From the NCBI GenBank assembly GCA_036384915.1, contig DASVLJ010000045.1:1-14237 (forward strand): a stretch of 14,237 bases of DNA, written 5' to 3'. Below the pieces are notes generated by a model. The model was not told the DNA's origin, ran no database searches, and was given only the letters and a program-made list of their open reading frames with translations. This DNA is from PKWO01 sp036384915 (lineage in GTDB: Bacteria; Pseudomonadota; Gammaproteobacteria; Burkholderiales; Burkholderiaceae_D). Every line of letters starts with the position of its first letter. Position 1 is the stretch's first letter. This document shows, in pieces, positions 1-6,745 of this stretch. The translations under genes were made by a program, and so were the position numbers.

Positions 1-643
1 GGGCCTCTATGAATACGATGCCGTGTCGCGCCTGCGCGACAGCCAGCTCGGCGATCCGCGCTTCAACGACATCAGGAATTACATCCGTCGCGGCAAGCTG
101 TGGGAGGCTTTCGCTTCGGAGACAAAGGTCGTTCTGCTGATCGACGAGATCGACAAGGTCGACATCGAGTTCCCGAACGACCTGTTGCAGGAACTCGACC
201 GCATGGAGTTCTTCGTCTATGAGACCGGTGAGACCGTGAAGGCGGCGGTAAGGCCCATCGTCATCATCACCTCCAACAACGAGAAGGAACTGCCGGACGC
301 CTTCCTGCGCCGCTGCTTCTTCCACTACATCAAGTTCCCCGACAAGGACACGATGCAGCAGATCGTCGAAGTGCACTACCCCGGCTTGAAGCAGGAATTG
401 CTGGCCCAGGCGCTGCAAGTGTTTTATGAAGTGCGCGAAGTGGCGGGCTTGAAGAAAAAGCCTTCGACCTCGGAACTGCTCGACTGGCTCAAGCTCTTGC
501 TGGCCGAAGACATCGGTCCTGATGCCTTGCGCAGCAAGGACAGCAAATCGGTCATCCCGCCGCTGCATGGCGCCCTGCTGAAGAACGAACAGGACGTGCA
601 CCTGTTCGAACGTCTCGTCTTCATGTCACGCACCAACCGCTGA
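1..643 (+). CDS. MoxR-family AAA+ ATPase, C-terminal part (5' end outside window)
   Basis: This is the C-terminal part of a MoxR-type AAA+ ATPase. These proteins act with a VWA-domain partner as ATP-driven chaperones that insert metals or mature enzyme complexes in the cytoplasm. The reading frame is open from the first bases of the window (frame starting at base 2, reading GLYEYDAVSRLRD), so the GTG at 23 is an internal Val codon and not the start. The Walker A part lies upstream of the window. Visible are Walker B (VVLLIDEIDKVD), the family block EFPNDLLQELDRMEFFVYET, sensor 1 (IVIITSNNEKELPDAF) and the arginine-finger region LRRCFFHYIKFPD, followed by the helical lid domain. It ends in TGA 641-643, 5 bp before the next gene. 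The CoxE-type VWA protein two genes downstream is its probable partner. Family assignment is firm; the client complex is unknown. Confidence 0.93.
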   Translation, partial: GLYEYDAVSRLRDSQLGDPRFNDIRNYIRRGKLWEAFASETKVVLLIDEIDKVDIEFPNDLLQELDRMEFFVYETGETVKAAVRPIVIITSNNEKELPDAFLRRCFFHYIKFPDKDTMQQIVEVHYPGLKQELLAQALQVFYEVREVAGLKKKPSTSELLDWLKLLLAEDIGPDALRSKDSKSVIPPLHGALLKNEQDVHLFERLVFMSRTNR

Positions 644-648
644 TCCCT

Positions 649-1236
649 ATGGCTTTCACTGAACCGATCACCCTCACCGGCGTACACGCCACGCTGGAAC
701 CGCTTGCCCTCGAACACCATGACGCCCTGGTCGCCGCCGCCTCCGACGGCGAGTTGTGGAAACTCTGGTACACCAGCGTGCCCCGCCCGGAAAATATGAT
801 CGCCGAGATCGAACGGCGCCTGGACAACCAAAGCAAGGGCACCTGGCTGCCTTTCGTGATCCGCAGGAACGACACCGGCGCCGTCAGCGGCATGACCAAT
901 TACCTCAACATCGATGCGGTGAACCGCCGCGTCGAAATCGGCGGCACCTGGAATGCCAAGAGCACGCAGCGCACGGGCATCAACACCGAATGCAAGCTCA
1001 TGCTCCTGACGCATGCCTTCGAGACGCTCAAGTGTGCGGGCGTGGAATTCCGCACGCACTTCATGAACCACCAGTCGCGCGAGGCGATCGCCCGGCTCGG
1101 CGCCAAACAGGACGGCATCTTGCGCAACCATGTGCTGGTGCCCGGCGTGGGCCACCGCGACACCGTGGTGTTTTCCATCATCGACCACGAATGGCCGACA
1201 GTGAAGCATCACTTGCGCTATAAACTGGACCGCTGA
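649..1236 (+). CDS. GNAT family N-acetyltransferase, RimJ/RimL type
   Basis: A 195-residue protein of the GNAT acetyltransferase superfamily, RimJ/RimL-like branch (COG1670 type), which transfers acetyl from acetyl-CoA to an amine on a protein or small molecule. The acetyl-CoA-binding motif is around residues 95-116 (VEIGGTW followed by STQRTGINTECK); the usual R/Q-x-x-G-x-G/A loop appears here as Q107-R-T-G-I-N. The conserved C-terminal block is at residues 140-160 (N140, SREAIARLGA, then DGILRNH). Length fits a single-domain GNAT enzyme. The ATG at 649 starts 5 bp after the ATPase stop, and TGA at 1234-1236 lies 2 bp before the next ATG, so it is very probably co-translated with both neighbours; no strong Shine-Dalgarno sequence is seen. 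The substrate cannot be told from sequence. Placement between MoxR and its VWA partner raises, without proving, a role in the same pathway. Confidence 0.9.
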   Translation: MAFTEPITLTGVHATLEPLALEHHDALVAAASDGELWKLWYTSVPRPENMIAEIERRLDNQSKGTWLPFVIRRNDTGAVSGMTNYLNIDAVNRRVEIGGTWNAKSTQRTGINTECKLMLLTHAFETLKCAGVEFRTHFMNHQSREAIARLGAKQDGILRNHVLVPGVGHRDTVVFSIIDHEWPTVKHHLRYKLDR

Positions 1237-1238
1237 CC

Positions 1239-2408
1239 ATGCTCATCGATTTCTTCTTCACGTTGAAAGACGCCAAGATTCCGGTTTCGATCAAGGAATT
1301 CCTGATCCTGCTCGAAGCGATGAAGAAGAACGTCACCGGGCCGTCGCTCGACGATTTCTATTTCCTCTCGCGCATGACCCTGGTCAAGGACGAGGCGCAT
1401 TACGACAAGTTCGACAAGGCCTTCGGCCTCTATTTCAAGGGCATCGAAACGGTATTCGACAAAAGCGCCGAAATCCCGCTCGATTGGCTGATGCAGCGCA
1501 TGAAGCGCGAACTCTCGGCCGAGGAAATCGCCAAGCTCGAAAAATTCGGCTACGACAAGCTGATGGACCGCTTGAAAGAGCTGATGGAAGAGCAGAAGGA
1601 ACGCCACGAAGGCGGCAACAAGTGGATAGGCACGGGTGGCACCTCGCCCTTCGGCAATGGCGGACAAAACCCCGAAGGCATACGCATAGGCGGCAAGGGT
1701 GGCAACCGCACTGCGGTCAAGGTATGGGAAGCGCGCAGCTACCGCGACTACGACGACGAGCGCGAACTCGGCACGCGCAACATCAAGGTGGCCCTGCGCC
1801 GCCTGCGCAAGTTCGCTCGCGAAGGCCACGACGAGGAATTGGCGCTCGACGACACCATTCGCGCCACGGCCAACAACGCCGGCTGGCTCGACATCAAGAT
1901 GCAGCCCGAACGCAAGAACAACATCAAGGTCTTGATGCTGCTCGATGTGGGCGGCACCATGGATGACCATATCGCCCGCACCGAAGAACTGTTTTCAGCC
2001 GCCAAGACCGAATTCAAGAACATGGAGTTCTTTTACTTCCACAACTGCGTCTACGACTACCTGTGGAAGAACAACCGCCGCCGCCACGCCGAGCGCTTCC
2101 CCACCTGGGACATCCTGCGCAAATACACGCCGGACACCAAGCTGATCTTCGTCGGCGACGCGACGATGAGCCCCTACGAAATCCTGCAACCGGGCGGCTC
2201 GGTCGAATATAACAACGAAGAAGCCGGCGCGGAATGGCTGCAACGCTTCACCAAGACCTTTCCCAAGTTCATCTGGCTCAATCCCGAGCCCGAGGGGCTG
2301 TGGCAGTACCGCCAATCGATTGCGGTGATACGGCAGCTTATGAATAACCGGATGTTTCCGGTGACGATAGAGGGCTTGGAGCGAGGGATGCGGTTGTTGA
2401 GCAAATGA
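1239..2408 (+). CDS. CoxE-type VWA domain protein, MoxR partner
   Basis: A 389-residue protein with a C-terminal von Willebrand factor A domain of the CoxE-like type that accompanies MoxR ATPases. The N-terminal third is helical and charged (residues 85-125 rich in E/K), followed by a Gly-rich linker (residues 126-156). The VWA core starts near residue 228: VLMLLDVGGTM carries the metal-ion-dependent adhesion site (MIDAS) motif as D236-V-G-G-T240 in place of canonical D-x-S-x-S. D307 in LIFVGDATMSPYEI is the likely distal MIDAS acid. The family block GGSVEYNNEEAG..WL..F (319-337) and the WLNPEPEGLW stretch (346-355) agree with this subfamily. It is presumably cytoplasmic, as no signal peptide or membrane segment is visible. 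It overlaps nothing and is the last gene of the (+) operon, facing a convergent (-) gene at 2425. Family assignment is firm; the target enzyme is unknown. Confidence 0.93.
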   Translation: MLIDFFFTLKDAKIPVSIKEFLILLEAMKKNVTGPSLDDFYFLSRMTLVKDEAHYDKFDKAFGLYFKGIETVFDKSAEIPLDWLMQRMKRELSAEEIAKLEKFGYDKLMDRLKELMEEQKERHEGGNKWIGTGGTSPFGNGGQNPEGIRIGGKGGNRTAVKVWEARSYRDYDDERELGTRNIKVALRRLRKFAREGHDEELALDDTIRATANNAGWLDIKMQPERKNNIKVLMLLDVGGTMDDHIARTEELFSAAKTEFKNMEFFYFHNCVYDYLWKNNRRRHAERFPTWDILRKYTPDTKLIFVGDATMSPYEILQPGGSVEYNNEEAGAEWLQRFTKTFPKFIWLNPEPEGLWQYRQSIAVIRQLMNNRMFPVTIEGLERGMRLLSK

Positions 2409-2424
2409 TGATTCTCGCATTGTC

Positions 2425-3249
2425 CTACGCGGGAAAAATTGTTTTATCTCTCATCTCGTCAATCCATACCCTAAGGCGGAAGAGCGCAGCCAGTATCTTT
2501 GCTGTTTCAATTTCGTGGAGCATTCGGTAGAGATTCCCTTCCTTACTGAATGCCGCATCAATCTTATTACCCCACGCCTCCAACTCAGCCAAGTCCACAC
2601 CGATCGACGCATCTGTCCCTTGCATTTCCCCTTCTCGGGACCAACGCAGACCAGCAGCACGAAACGCGTGCGCCATGCGCTTGTGCCAGAAAATCGGAAA
2701 GTTTTCATTGCTAAACAACGCTCTGCCTTGGTGATAAAGAGCCTGCTTGTCGATGTAACTGTCGCGCCATGCAACGAGCAATTCTTTGTCGGGATGATCA
2801 ATTGTTTCGAGCATGGGCAAGAGCTCTTTATTCACGGTCCAGACGATGTCATCGATACGCGCACGTGACAGATAGGGGTAGATGTCTGTCGCACTGACAC
2901 GCTCCAATTCCAGCGGAAAGGGCCACGGCCTCCTCCGCAGCCCCAGAAGGTTCGTGTGATGCTGATAATGGAGATACCCAAATCTATCCAGATAACCCTG
3001 CGACGTATTGTTGCTAACGCGATTGAGCGGGCAATCTCCCTGCTGATCCGGCCCCAAATCTGGGGATAGGTAAAAGACGAATCGAGCACCAGTAAGCAAA
3101 GATCCCTTGTACCAACTGTGATCGTTGGTCACGTATCGGCAAAAATCTTTAATCTGCTGATCCGTAGGAAGCGGCAGCGATGCGATTCTTGCGAGGTAGT
3201 CGCATAGTGGCACGTGTGACGCGCTATCGCTGTTGGCATGGACATTCAT
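2425..3249 (-). CDS. Hypothetical protein, 274 aa, unrecognised
   Basis: I do not recognise this protein. It is 274 residues, soluble-looking, with no signal peptide or membrane segment. The most distinctive segment is the Trp/Tyr/His-rich stretch at residues 36-60 (FCRYVTNDHSWYKG followed by GARFVFYLSP), then a His-rich patch GYLHYQHHTNLLG near 91-103. The C-terminal half is mostly helical, with WRDSYIDKQALYHQGRALF and ending in a charged helix (RLRVWIDEMRDK). The start ATG (3249) is well bounded: an in-frame TAA lies six codons upstream. No good Shine-Dalgarno sequence is visible, so translation could depend on the upstream frame that stops at 3265, 15 bp before. Base composition and codon endings are visibly more mixed than in the GC-rich neighbours, which suggests horizontal acquisition. 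It faces the VWA operon tail to tail, 16 bp apart. That it is a real gene is likely; function is unknown. Confidence 0.75.
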   Translation of the reverse strand: MNVHANSDSASHVPLCDYLARIASLPLPTDQQIKDFCRYVTNDHSWYKGSLLTGARFVFYLSPDLGPDQQGDCPLNRVSNNTSQGYLDRFGYLHYQHHTNLLGLRRRPWPFPLELERVSATDIYPYLSRARIDDIVWTVNKELLPMLETIDHPDKELLVAWRDSYIDKQALYHQGRALFSNENFPIFWHKRMAHAFRAAGLRWSREGEMQGTDASIGVDLAELEAWGNKIDAAFSKEGNLYRMLHEIETAKILAALFRLRVWIDEMRDKTIFPA

Positions 3250-3264
3250 ATAGGTATTGATCGC

Positions 3265-3460
3265 TTATTCTGTTTTGCTATACCGGTCCAAAGCCGCAAT
3301 GCCTGAAGGAGCCGCTTCGAGAGCAAACAGCGGAAAAGCAATAGGCTCCCGGAACTGATCAAAGATCGGCGCGAACTCCTCGTGGAGTGGCGTCAAGGTA
3401 TTCAACGAGGCCAATAGAGATTCGCGTGATGCGACTGCGATATTCGGCGGGAAATTAACC
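3265..3460 (-). pseudogene. Possible 3' remnant of an unidentified gene (or small non-ATG ORF)
   Basis: Between the regulator stop (3461) and the 274-residue gene there is an uninterrupted minus-strand frame ending in TAA at 3267-3265. It reads VNFPPNIAVASRESLLASL... and ends ...GIAALDRYSKTE. The frame stays open into the tail of the regulator gene up to a TGA at 3492-3490. Its composition is protein-like (balanced, with charged and hydrophobic residues alternating as in helices). No ATG or GTG with a ribosome binding site is present; only TTG codons (in SLLASLNT) could start a product of about 50 residues. Either it is the tail of a gene whose 5' part was lost when the regulator became its neighbour, or a short gene translationally coupled to the 274-residue gene 15 bp downstream. 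Codon endings resemble those of the 274-residue gene, not the regulator. A chance open frame cannot be excluded. Confidence 0.35.
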
Positions 3461-4300
3461 TCACCGCACCAACGCCGGAATAAACTTCTTCAACACCGCC
3501 ATCAAGTGGTGGCTCGCGACCGGCTTGTTCATGTATCCGTCCACTTTGGCAGCACGAGCGCGTTCGAGGTCATAGACGAAAGGCTGGCCGACCAGGAAGA
3601 TCACGGCCGGATTGCGCACGCGGTTGACGAGCTTGATTTCCTCGGCAAGATCATAGGGGTCGATACCCGGGGTCGAGGTATTGACCAGCACGACGGCATA
3701 CTCATTCTCTTCGCAATCGTCGGCCACCTTGTTTTGCGTGTTGGCCCAATCGACCGGAATGTTGTAGCGCGACAGCAGTTCCGCCACGTATTCGCGGAAG
3801 GCCGGGTTCTTGTCGACGAGCAGGATGCCGCCCTTGGCATGGCCTTGCCTGCGCATGCTTTCGTATTCGGTAGGGTCGGTCAAATCGAAGTCGACGCGGT
3901 CGCGGCGGCGCCGCTCGGGCACGCTGATGACGCTCGAGGCTTCCAGGCGCGAAAGCGTGTCGGCACGCTTTTCGACCAGCGAATCGAGCGCGTTGAACAG
4001 CGTGTCGCGCCGCAACGGGCGCGGCAGATGCGGGTAGGGCAGCGAAACCGAAGGCACGCCGACAAGTAGTGCCGGGCGTGCATGGCCGGGGGAGAGATCG
4101 GACAAGGTGACAAGCGCCCTCAGCTCGTCGGCGTTGACGAGGTAGAGGTCCGGGTCCTGCAGATTGTCTTCGCCGAGTCGGAAATAGCCGTAGGTACTGA
4201 AGTCTCCGCCGAAACTGTCGGCGATAGCCTCGGCTTCCTCCTCCGGGAAGCCGATCATGCGGACGGCAAAAGGGTAGCTGTGACTTTGCATATGAGACAC
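3461..4300 (-). CDS. Response-regulator-like protein with degenerate receiver domain(s)
   Basis: A 279-residue protein whose C-terminal half (about 157-275) follows the receiver (CheY-like) fold: GILLVDKNPAFREYVAELL, YAVVLVNTSTPGIDPYDLAEEI, AVIFLVGQPF, and YMNKPVASHHLMAVLKKFI. The key phosphorylation residues are mostly lost. The acidic pair is D163-K164, the phospho-acceptor position is N207, the Thr/Ser switch position is Val/Gly, and only the Lys (K259 in NKP) is kept. Residues 11-108 look like a second, more divergent receiver (DLYLVNADE, then ALLVGVPS, then RPLRRDTLFNALDSLV). No DNA-binding or output domain is visible. It is therefore probably a phosphorylation-independent protein-interaction module, not a classical two-component regulator. 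Start: GTG at 4300 or ATG at 4291 (MQSHSY); neither has a strong Shine-Dalgarno sequence. It is divergent from parE, with about 320 bp between them. The fold assignment is good; the role is unknown. Confidence 0.85.
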   Translation of the reverse strand: MSHMQSHSYPFAVRMIGFPEEEAEAIADSFGGDFSTYGYFRLGEDNLQDPDLYLVNADELRALVTLSDLSPGHARPALLVGVPSVSLPYPHLPRPLRRDTLFNALDSLVEKRADTLSRLEASSVISVPERRRRDRVDFDLTDPTEYESMRRQGHAKGGILLVDKNPAFREYVAELLSRYNIPVDWANTQNKVADDCEENEYAVVLVNTSTPGIDPYDLAEEIKLVNRVRNPAVIFLVGQPFVYDLERARAAKVDGYMNKPVASHHLMAVLKKFIPALVR

Positions 4301-4624
4301 ATTTTAAAGAATTCTCACGCGCATACCAGTCCGTGGAACCGGCTGAGGCAGTTTATAACATTGTTTAACAATTAACGCATGGAAACCCAACACTTTATTG
4401 GCGGATTTTGTTCGAAGGATAATAACAATTACGCAAGTCATTGATCGTAAAAGGATTTAACAAGATTAACCCCGCAGCGCGGGCTTGCCGCCGGTTTCTT
4501 TTTCAAATGGCCCGCCCCACCCCGCACGCTTTTTAATTAGAATGCAGTCACTTTTAACGACAAGCCGGCCTTGCGGGGTCGATGCAGCCGCCCACTCTAC
4601 ATCCAGCGTTTGTTTAGCATTTGA
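4301..4624. other. Divergent intergenic region upstream of parE and the regulator gene
   Basis: This 324-bp non-coding stretch separates the minus-strand regulator from parE. Its middle part (about 4350-4470) is much richer in A/T than the flanking genes, as expected for divergent promoters. It holds a 13-bp palindrome at 4360-4372 (separate entry) and, close to parE, a TAGAAT hexamer at 4538-4543 that could be a -10 element, although no convincing -35 element sits 16-18 bp before it. The in-frame TGA at 4622-4624 immediately before the parE ATG fixes the parE start. Short plus-strand frames here have no ribosome binding site and unnatural composition and were not called. No RNA gene was recognised. 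Confidence 0.6.
4360..4372. promoter_or_regulatory. Candidate operator palindrome ATTGTT-T-AACAAT
   Basis: A perfect 6-bp inverted repeat with a 1-nt centre (ATTGTTTAACAAT) lies about 60 bp upstream of the regulator start and 250 bp upstream of parE, in the AT-rich part of the divergent intergenic region. Next to it is GTTTATAAC, which contains a TATAA-like core on both strands. Position and symmetry fit an operator or promoter of the minus-strand gene. No regulator family can be assigned, and AT-rich DNA produces such palindromes by chance. Confidence 0.25.
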
Positions 4625-6613
4625 ATGGCAACCAAAAAAACCTCCGCCTCCGATTACAGCGAATCATCCATCCGCGTCCTGAAAGGACTGGAACCGGTCA
4701 AACAGCGGCCGGGGATGTATACGCGCACCGAAAACCCGCTGCACATCATCCAGGAGGTCATCGACAACGCCTCCGACGAGGCGCTAGGCGGCCATTGCAA
4801 GAACATTGCGGTGACGCTCAATACCGACGGCAGCATCAGCGTCGATGACGACGGGCGCGGCATCCCGGTCGGCTTGCATCCGGAAGAAGGCGTGCCAACG
4901 GTAGAAATCGTGTTCACGCGATTGCACGCTGGCGGCAAGTTCGACAAGGGTTCGGGCGGCGCGTATGCCTTTTCGGGCGGCCTGCATGGCGTGGGCGTGT
5001 CGGTAACCAATGCGCTGTCATCACGCCTGGAGATCACCGTCTGGCGCGAAGGCGGCGTACACCACATCGCCTTTGCCGACGGCGATGTGACGGAAAAGCT
5101 CAAGACGCGGCCGGCCACCCGGGAAGACAAGAAGTCGGGCACGCGCGTCACGGCCTGGCCCAACCCCAAGTATTTCGACTCGGGCGCGATCCCCATGGCC
5201 GAGTTGCAGCGCCTGTTGCGCTCCAAGGCCGTACTGCTGCCGGGCGTGCGCGTCACGCTGACCAACGCCAAGAACGGTGAAACGCAGAGCTGGCAATACG
5301 ACCAGGGTTTGCGCGGCTATCTGCTGGAAACGCTGGCGCAGAACTCGGGCGTGGAACCGATGATTCCATTGTTTGAGGGCGAGCAATTTGCCGGTGCGGA
5401 CGCCGAAGGCTTTGCCGAAGGCGAAGGCGCATCCTGGGTCGTGGCCTGGACCGAGGAAGGTAATGTGGTGCGCGAATCCTACGTCAACCTGATTCCCACG
5501 CCGGCTGGCGGCACGCATGAATCCGGCTTGCGCGAAGGCTTGTTCGGCGCGGTCAAGGGCTTTGTCGAACTCCATTCGCTGCTGCCCAAGGGCGTGAAGC
5601 TGTTGCCCGAAGACGTGTTTGCACGCGTGTCCTTCGTGCTCTCGGCCAAGGTGCTCGATCCGCAATTCCAGGGCCAGATCAAGGAACGCCTGAACTCGCG
5701 CGATGCGGTGCGCCTGGTGTCGAGCTTTTCCAAGCCGCCGCTCGAACTGTGGCTCAACCAGCACGTGGAATACGGCAAGAAGCTGGCCGAACTGGTGATC
5801 AAGCAGGCGCAATCGCGCCTGCGCTCGGCGCAGAAGGTGGAAAAGAAAAAGTCGTCCGGCGTGGCGGTGTTGCCGGGCAAGTTGACCGATTGCGAATCGG
5901 ATGATGTGTCGCGCAATGAAATCTTCCTGGTCGAAGGCGATTCGGCCGGCGGCTCGGCCAAGATGGGGCGCGACAAGGAATTCCAGGCCATCCTGCCCTT
6001 GCGCGGCAAGGTATTGAATGCCTGGGAAACCGAACGCGACCGCCTGTTCGCCAACAACGAGATTCACGACATTGCCGTGGCAATCGGCGTCGATCCGCAC
6101 GGCCGGAACGACAATCCGGACCTATCCGGCCTGCGTTACGGCAAGATCTGCATCCTCTCCGATGCGGACGTGGACGGTTCGCATATCCAGGTGTTGCTGC
6201 TGACACTGTTCTTCAAGCATTTCCCCAAGCTGATCGAAGCTGGCAATATCTGCGTTGCGCGTCCGCCGCTGTTCCGCGTCGATGCGCCGGCGCGCGGCAA
6301 GAAGCCGCAGCAGAAGATTTACGCGCTCGACGAAGGCGAACTCGAAGCGATCGAAGACAAGCTGCGCAAGGATGGCGTGAAGGATGGCGCCTGGTCGATC
6401 TCGCGCTTCAAGGGTCTTGGTGAAATGAGTGCAGAACAGTTGTGGGAAACCACGATGAATCCCGATACGCGGCGTTTGTTGCCGGTGGCTTTCGGCGAGC
6501 ACGATGCCGATGCATCGGAGGCACGCTTCAATATGCTGATGGGCAAGGGCGAAGCGGCGGCGCGGCGTTCCTGGATTGAAGAGCATGGCAACGAGGCGGA
6601 AGCCGATATTTGA
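4625..6613 (+). CDS. parE: DNA topoisomerase IV subunit B (ParE)
   Basis: This 662-residue protein is the ATPase subunit of topoisomerase IV, which with ParC decatenates daughter chromosomes. The GHKL ATPase domain shows E44 and N48 in QEVIDNASDEA, DDGRGIP (75-81) and the glycine lid LHAGGKF (100-106) with GGLHGVG (119-124 region). The transducer domain follows. The TOPRIM domain starts at IFLVEGDSAGG (E437) and has the metal-binding DADVD (D513, D515, D517); RFKGLGEM (594-601) closes the core. There is no long insert in TOPRIM as in some GyrB proteins, and the presence of a neighbouring ParC supports ParE over GyrB. Length is usual for beta/gammaproteobacterial ParE. The ATG at 4625 is preceded directly by an in-frame TGA and has no obvious Shine-Dalgarno sequence. 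parC follows 132 bp downstream. Confidence 0.97.
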   Translation: MATKKTSASDYSESSIRVLKGLEPVKQRPGMYTRTENPLHIIQEVIDNASDEALGGHCKNIAVTLNTDGSISVDDDGRGIPVGLHPEEGVPTVEIVFTRLHAGGKFDKGSGGAYAFSGGLHGVGVSVTNALSSRLEITVWREGGVHHIAFADGDVTEKLKTRPATREDKKSGTRVTAWPNPKYFDSGAIPMAELQRLLRSKAVLLPGVRVTLTNAKNGETQSWQYDQGLRGYLLETLAQNSGVEPMIPLFEGEQFAGADAEGFAEGEGASWVVAWTEEGNVVRESYVNLIPTPAGGTHESGLREGLFGAVKGFVELHSLLPKGVKLLPEDVFARVSFVLSAKVLDPQFQGQIKERLNSRDAVRLVSSFSKPPLELWLNQHVEYGKKLAELVIKQAQSRLRSAQKVEKKKSSGVAVLPGKLTDCESDDVSRNEIFLVEGDSAGGSAKMGRDKEFQAILPLRGKVLNAWETERDRLFANNEIHDIAVAIGVDPHGRNDNPDLSGLRYGKICILSDADVDGSHIQVLLLTLFFKHFPKLIEAGNICVARPPLFRVDAPARGKKPQQKIYALDEGELEAIEDKLRKDGVKDGAWSISRFKGLGEMSAEQLWETTMNPDTRRLLPVAFGEHDADASEARFNMLMGKGEAAARRSWIEEHGNEAEADI

Positions 6614-6621
6614 TATTGGAC

Positions 6622-6684
6622 TGTAGGCTGGGACGAGTCCCAGCTTTCATGGCCGACGCTTGCTGGGACATGTCCCAGCCTACA
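6622..6684. repeat. REP-like paired palindrome between parE and parC
   Basis: A 63-bp element bounded by a perfect 13-bp inverted repeat: TGTAGGCTGGGAC at 6622-6634 and GTCCCAGCCTACA at 6672-6684. Inside it are two copies of an 18-bp palindrome, GCTGGGAC-NN-GTCCCAGC (6627-6644 with GA, 6662-6679 with AT in the centre), separated by 17 bp. Each can form its own hairpin, or the whole element can fold into one long stem. This architecture is that of bacterial interspersed palindromic (REP/BIME-like) repeats. It starts 8 bp after the parE stop, so its RNA form could end or attenuate transcription, or protect the parE 3' end. There is no U-tract after the second stem, so a classical intrinsic terminator is unlikely. 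Confidence 0.8.
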
Positions 6685-6733
6685 ACCCCACAGGCGCCCC
6701 GTCCGCAGGCGATTACGGTAGAAAATTCAAAGG

Positions 6734-6739
6734 TATAGT
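6734..6739 (+). promoter_or_regulatory. Possible parC -10 hexamer TATAGT
   Basis: TATAGT matches the sigma-70 -10 consensus at five of six positions and lies 6 bp before the parC ATG at 6746. No good -35 hexamer is found 16-18 bp upstream (6710-6717 is GATTAC-like). If it is active, transcription would begin at about the A of the ATG, giving a leaderless parC mRNA, which would agree with the lack of a strong Shine-Dalgarno sequence. The alternative is read-through from parE. Confidence 0.2.
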
Positions 6740-6745
6740 TGAAGC

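Noticed and set aside
3506..4069. 187-codon plus-strand frame opposite the regulator gene
   Set aside because: It overlaps a recognisable receiver-like protein on the other strand and shows no domain itself.
4471..4483. CCCGC-AGC-GCGGG hairpin upstream of parE as terminator
   Set aside because: Only a 5-bp stem, no T-run directly after it, and no gene reads into it on the plus strand.
4485..4682. 65-codon plus-strand frame overlapping the parE start
   Set aside because: No ribosome binding site, runs through promoter-like DNA and into parE in the wrong frame.
5021..6100. 359-codon antisense frame opposite parE
   Set aside because: Same GC-driven antisense artefact; low-complexity translation with no family features.
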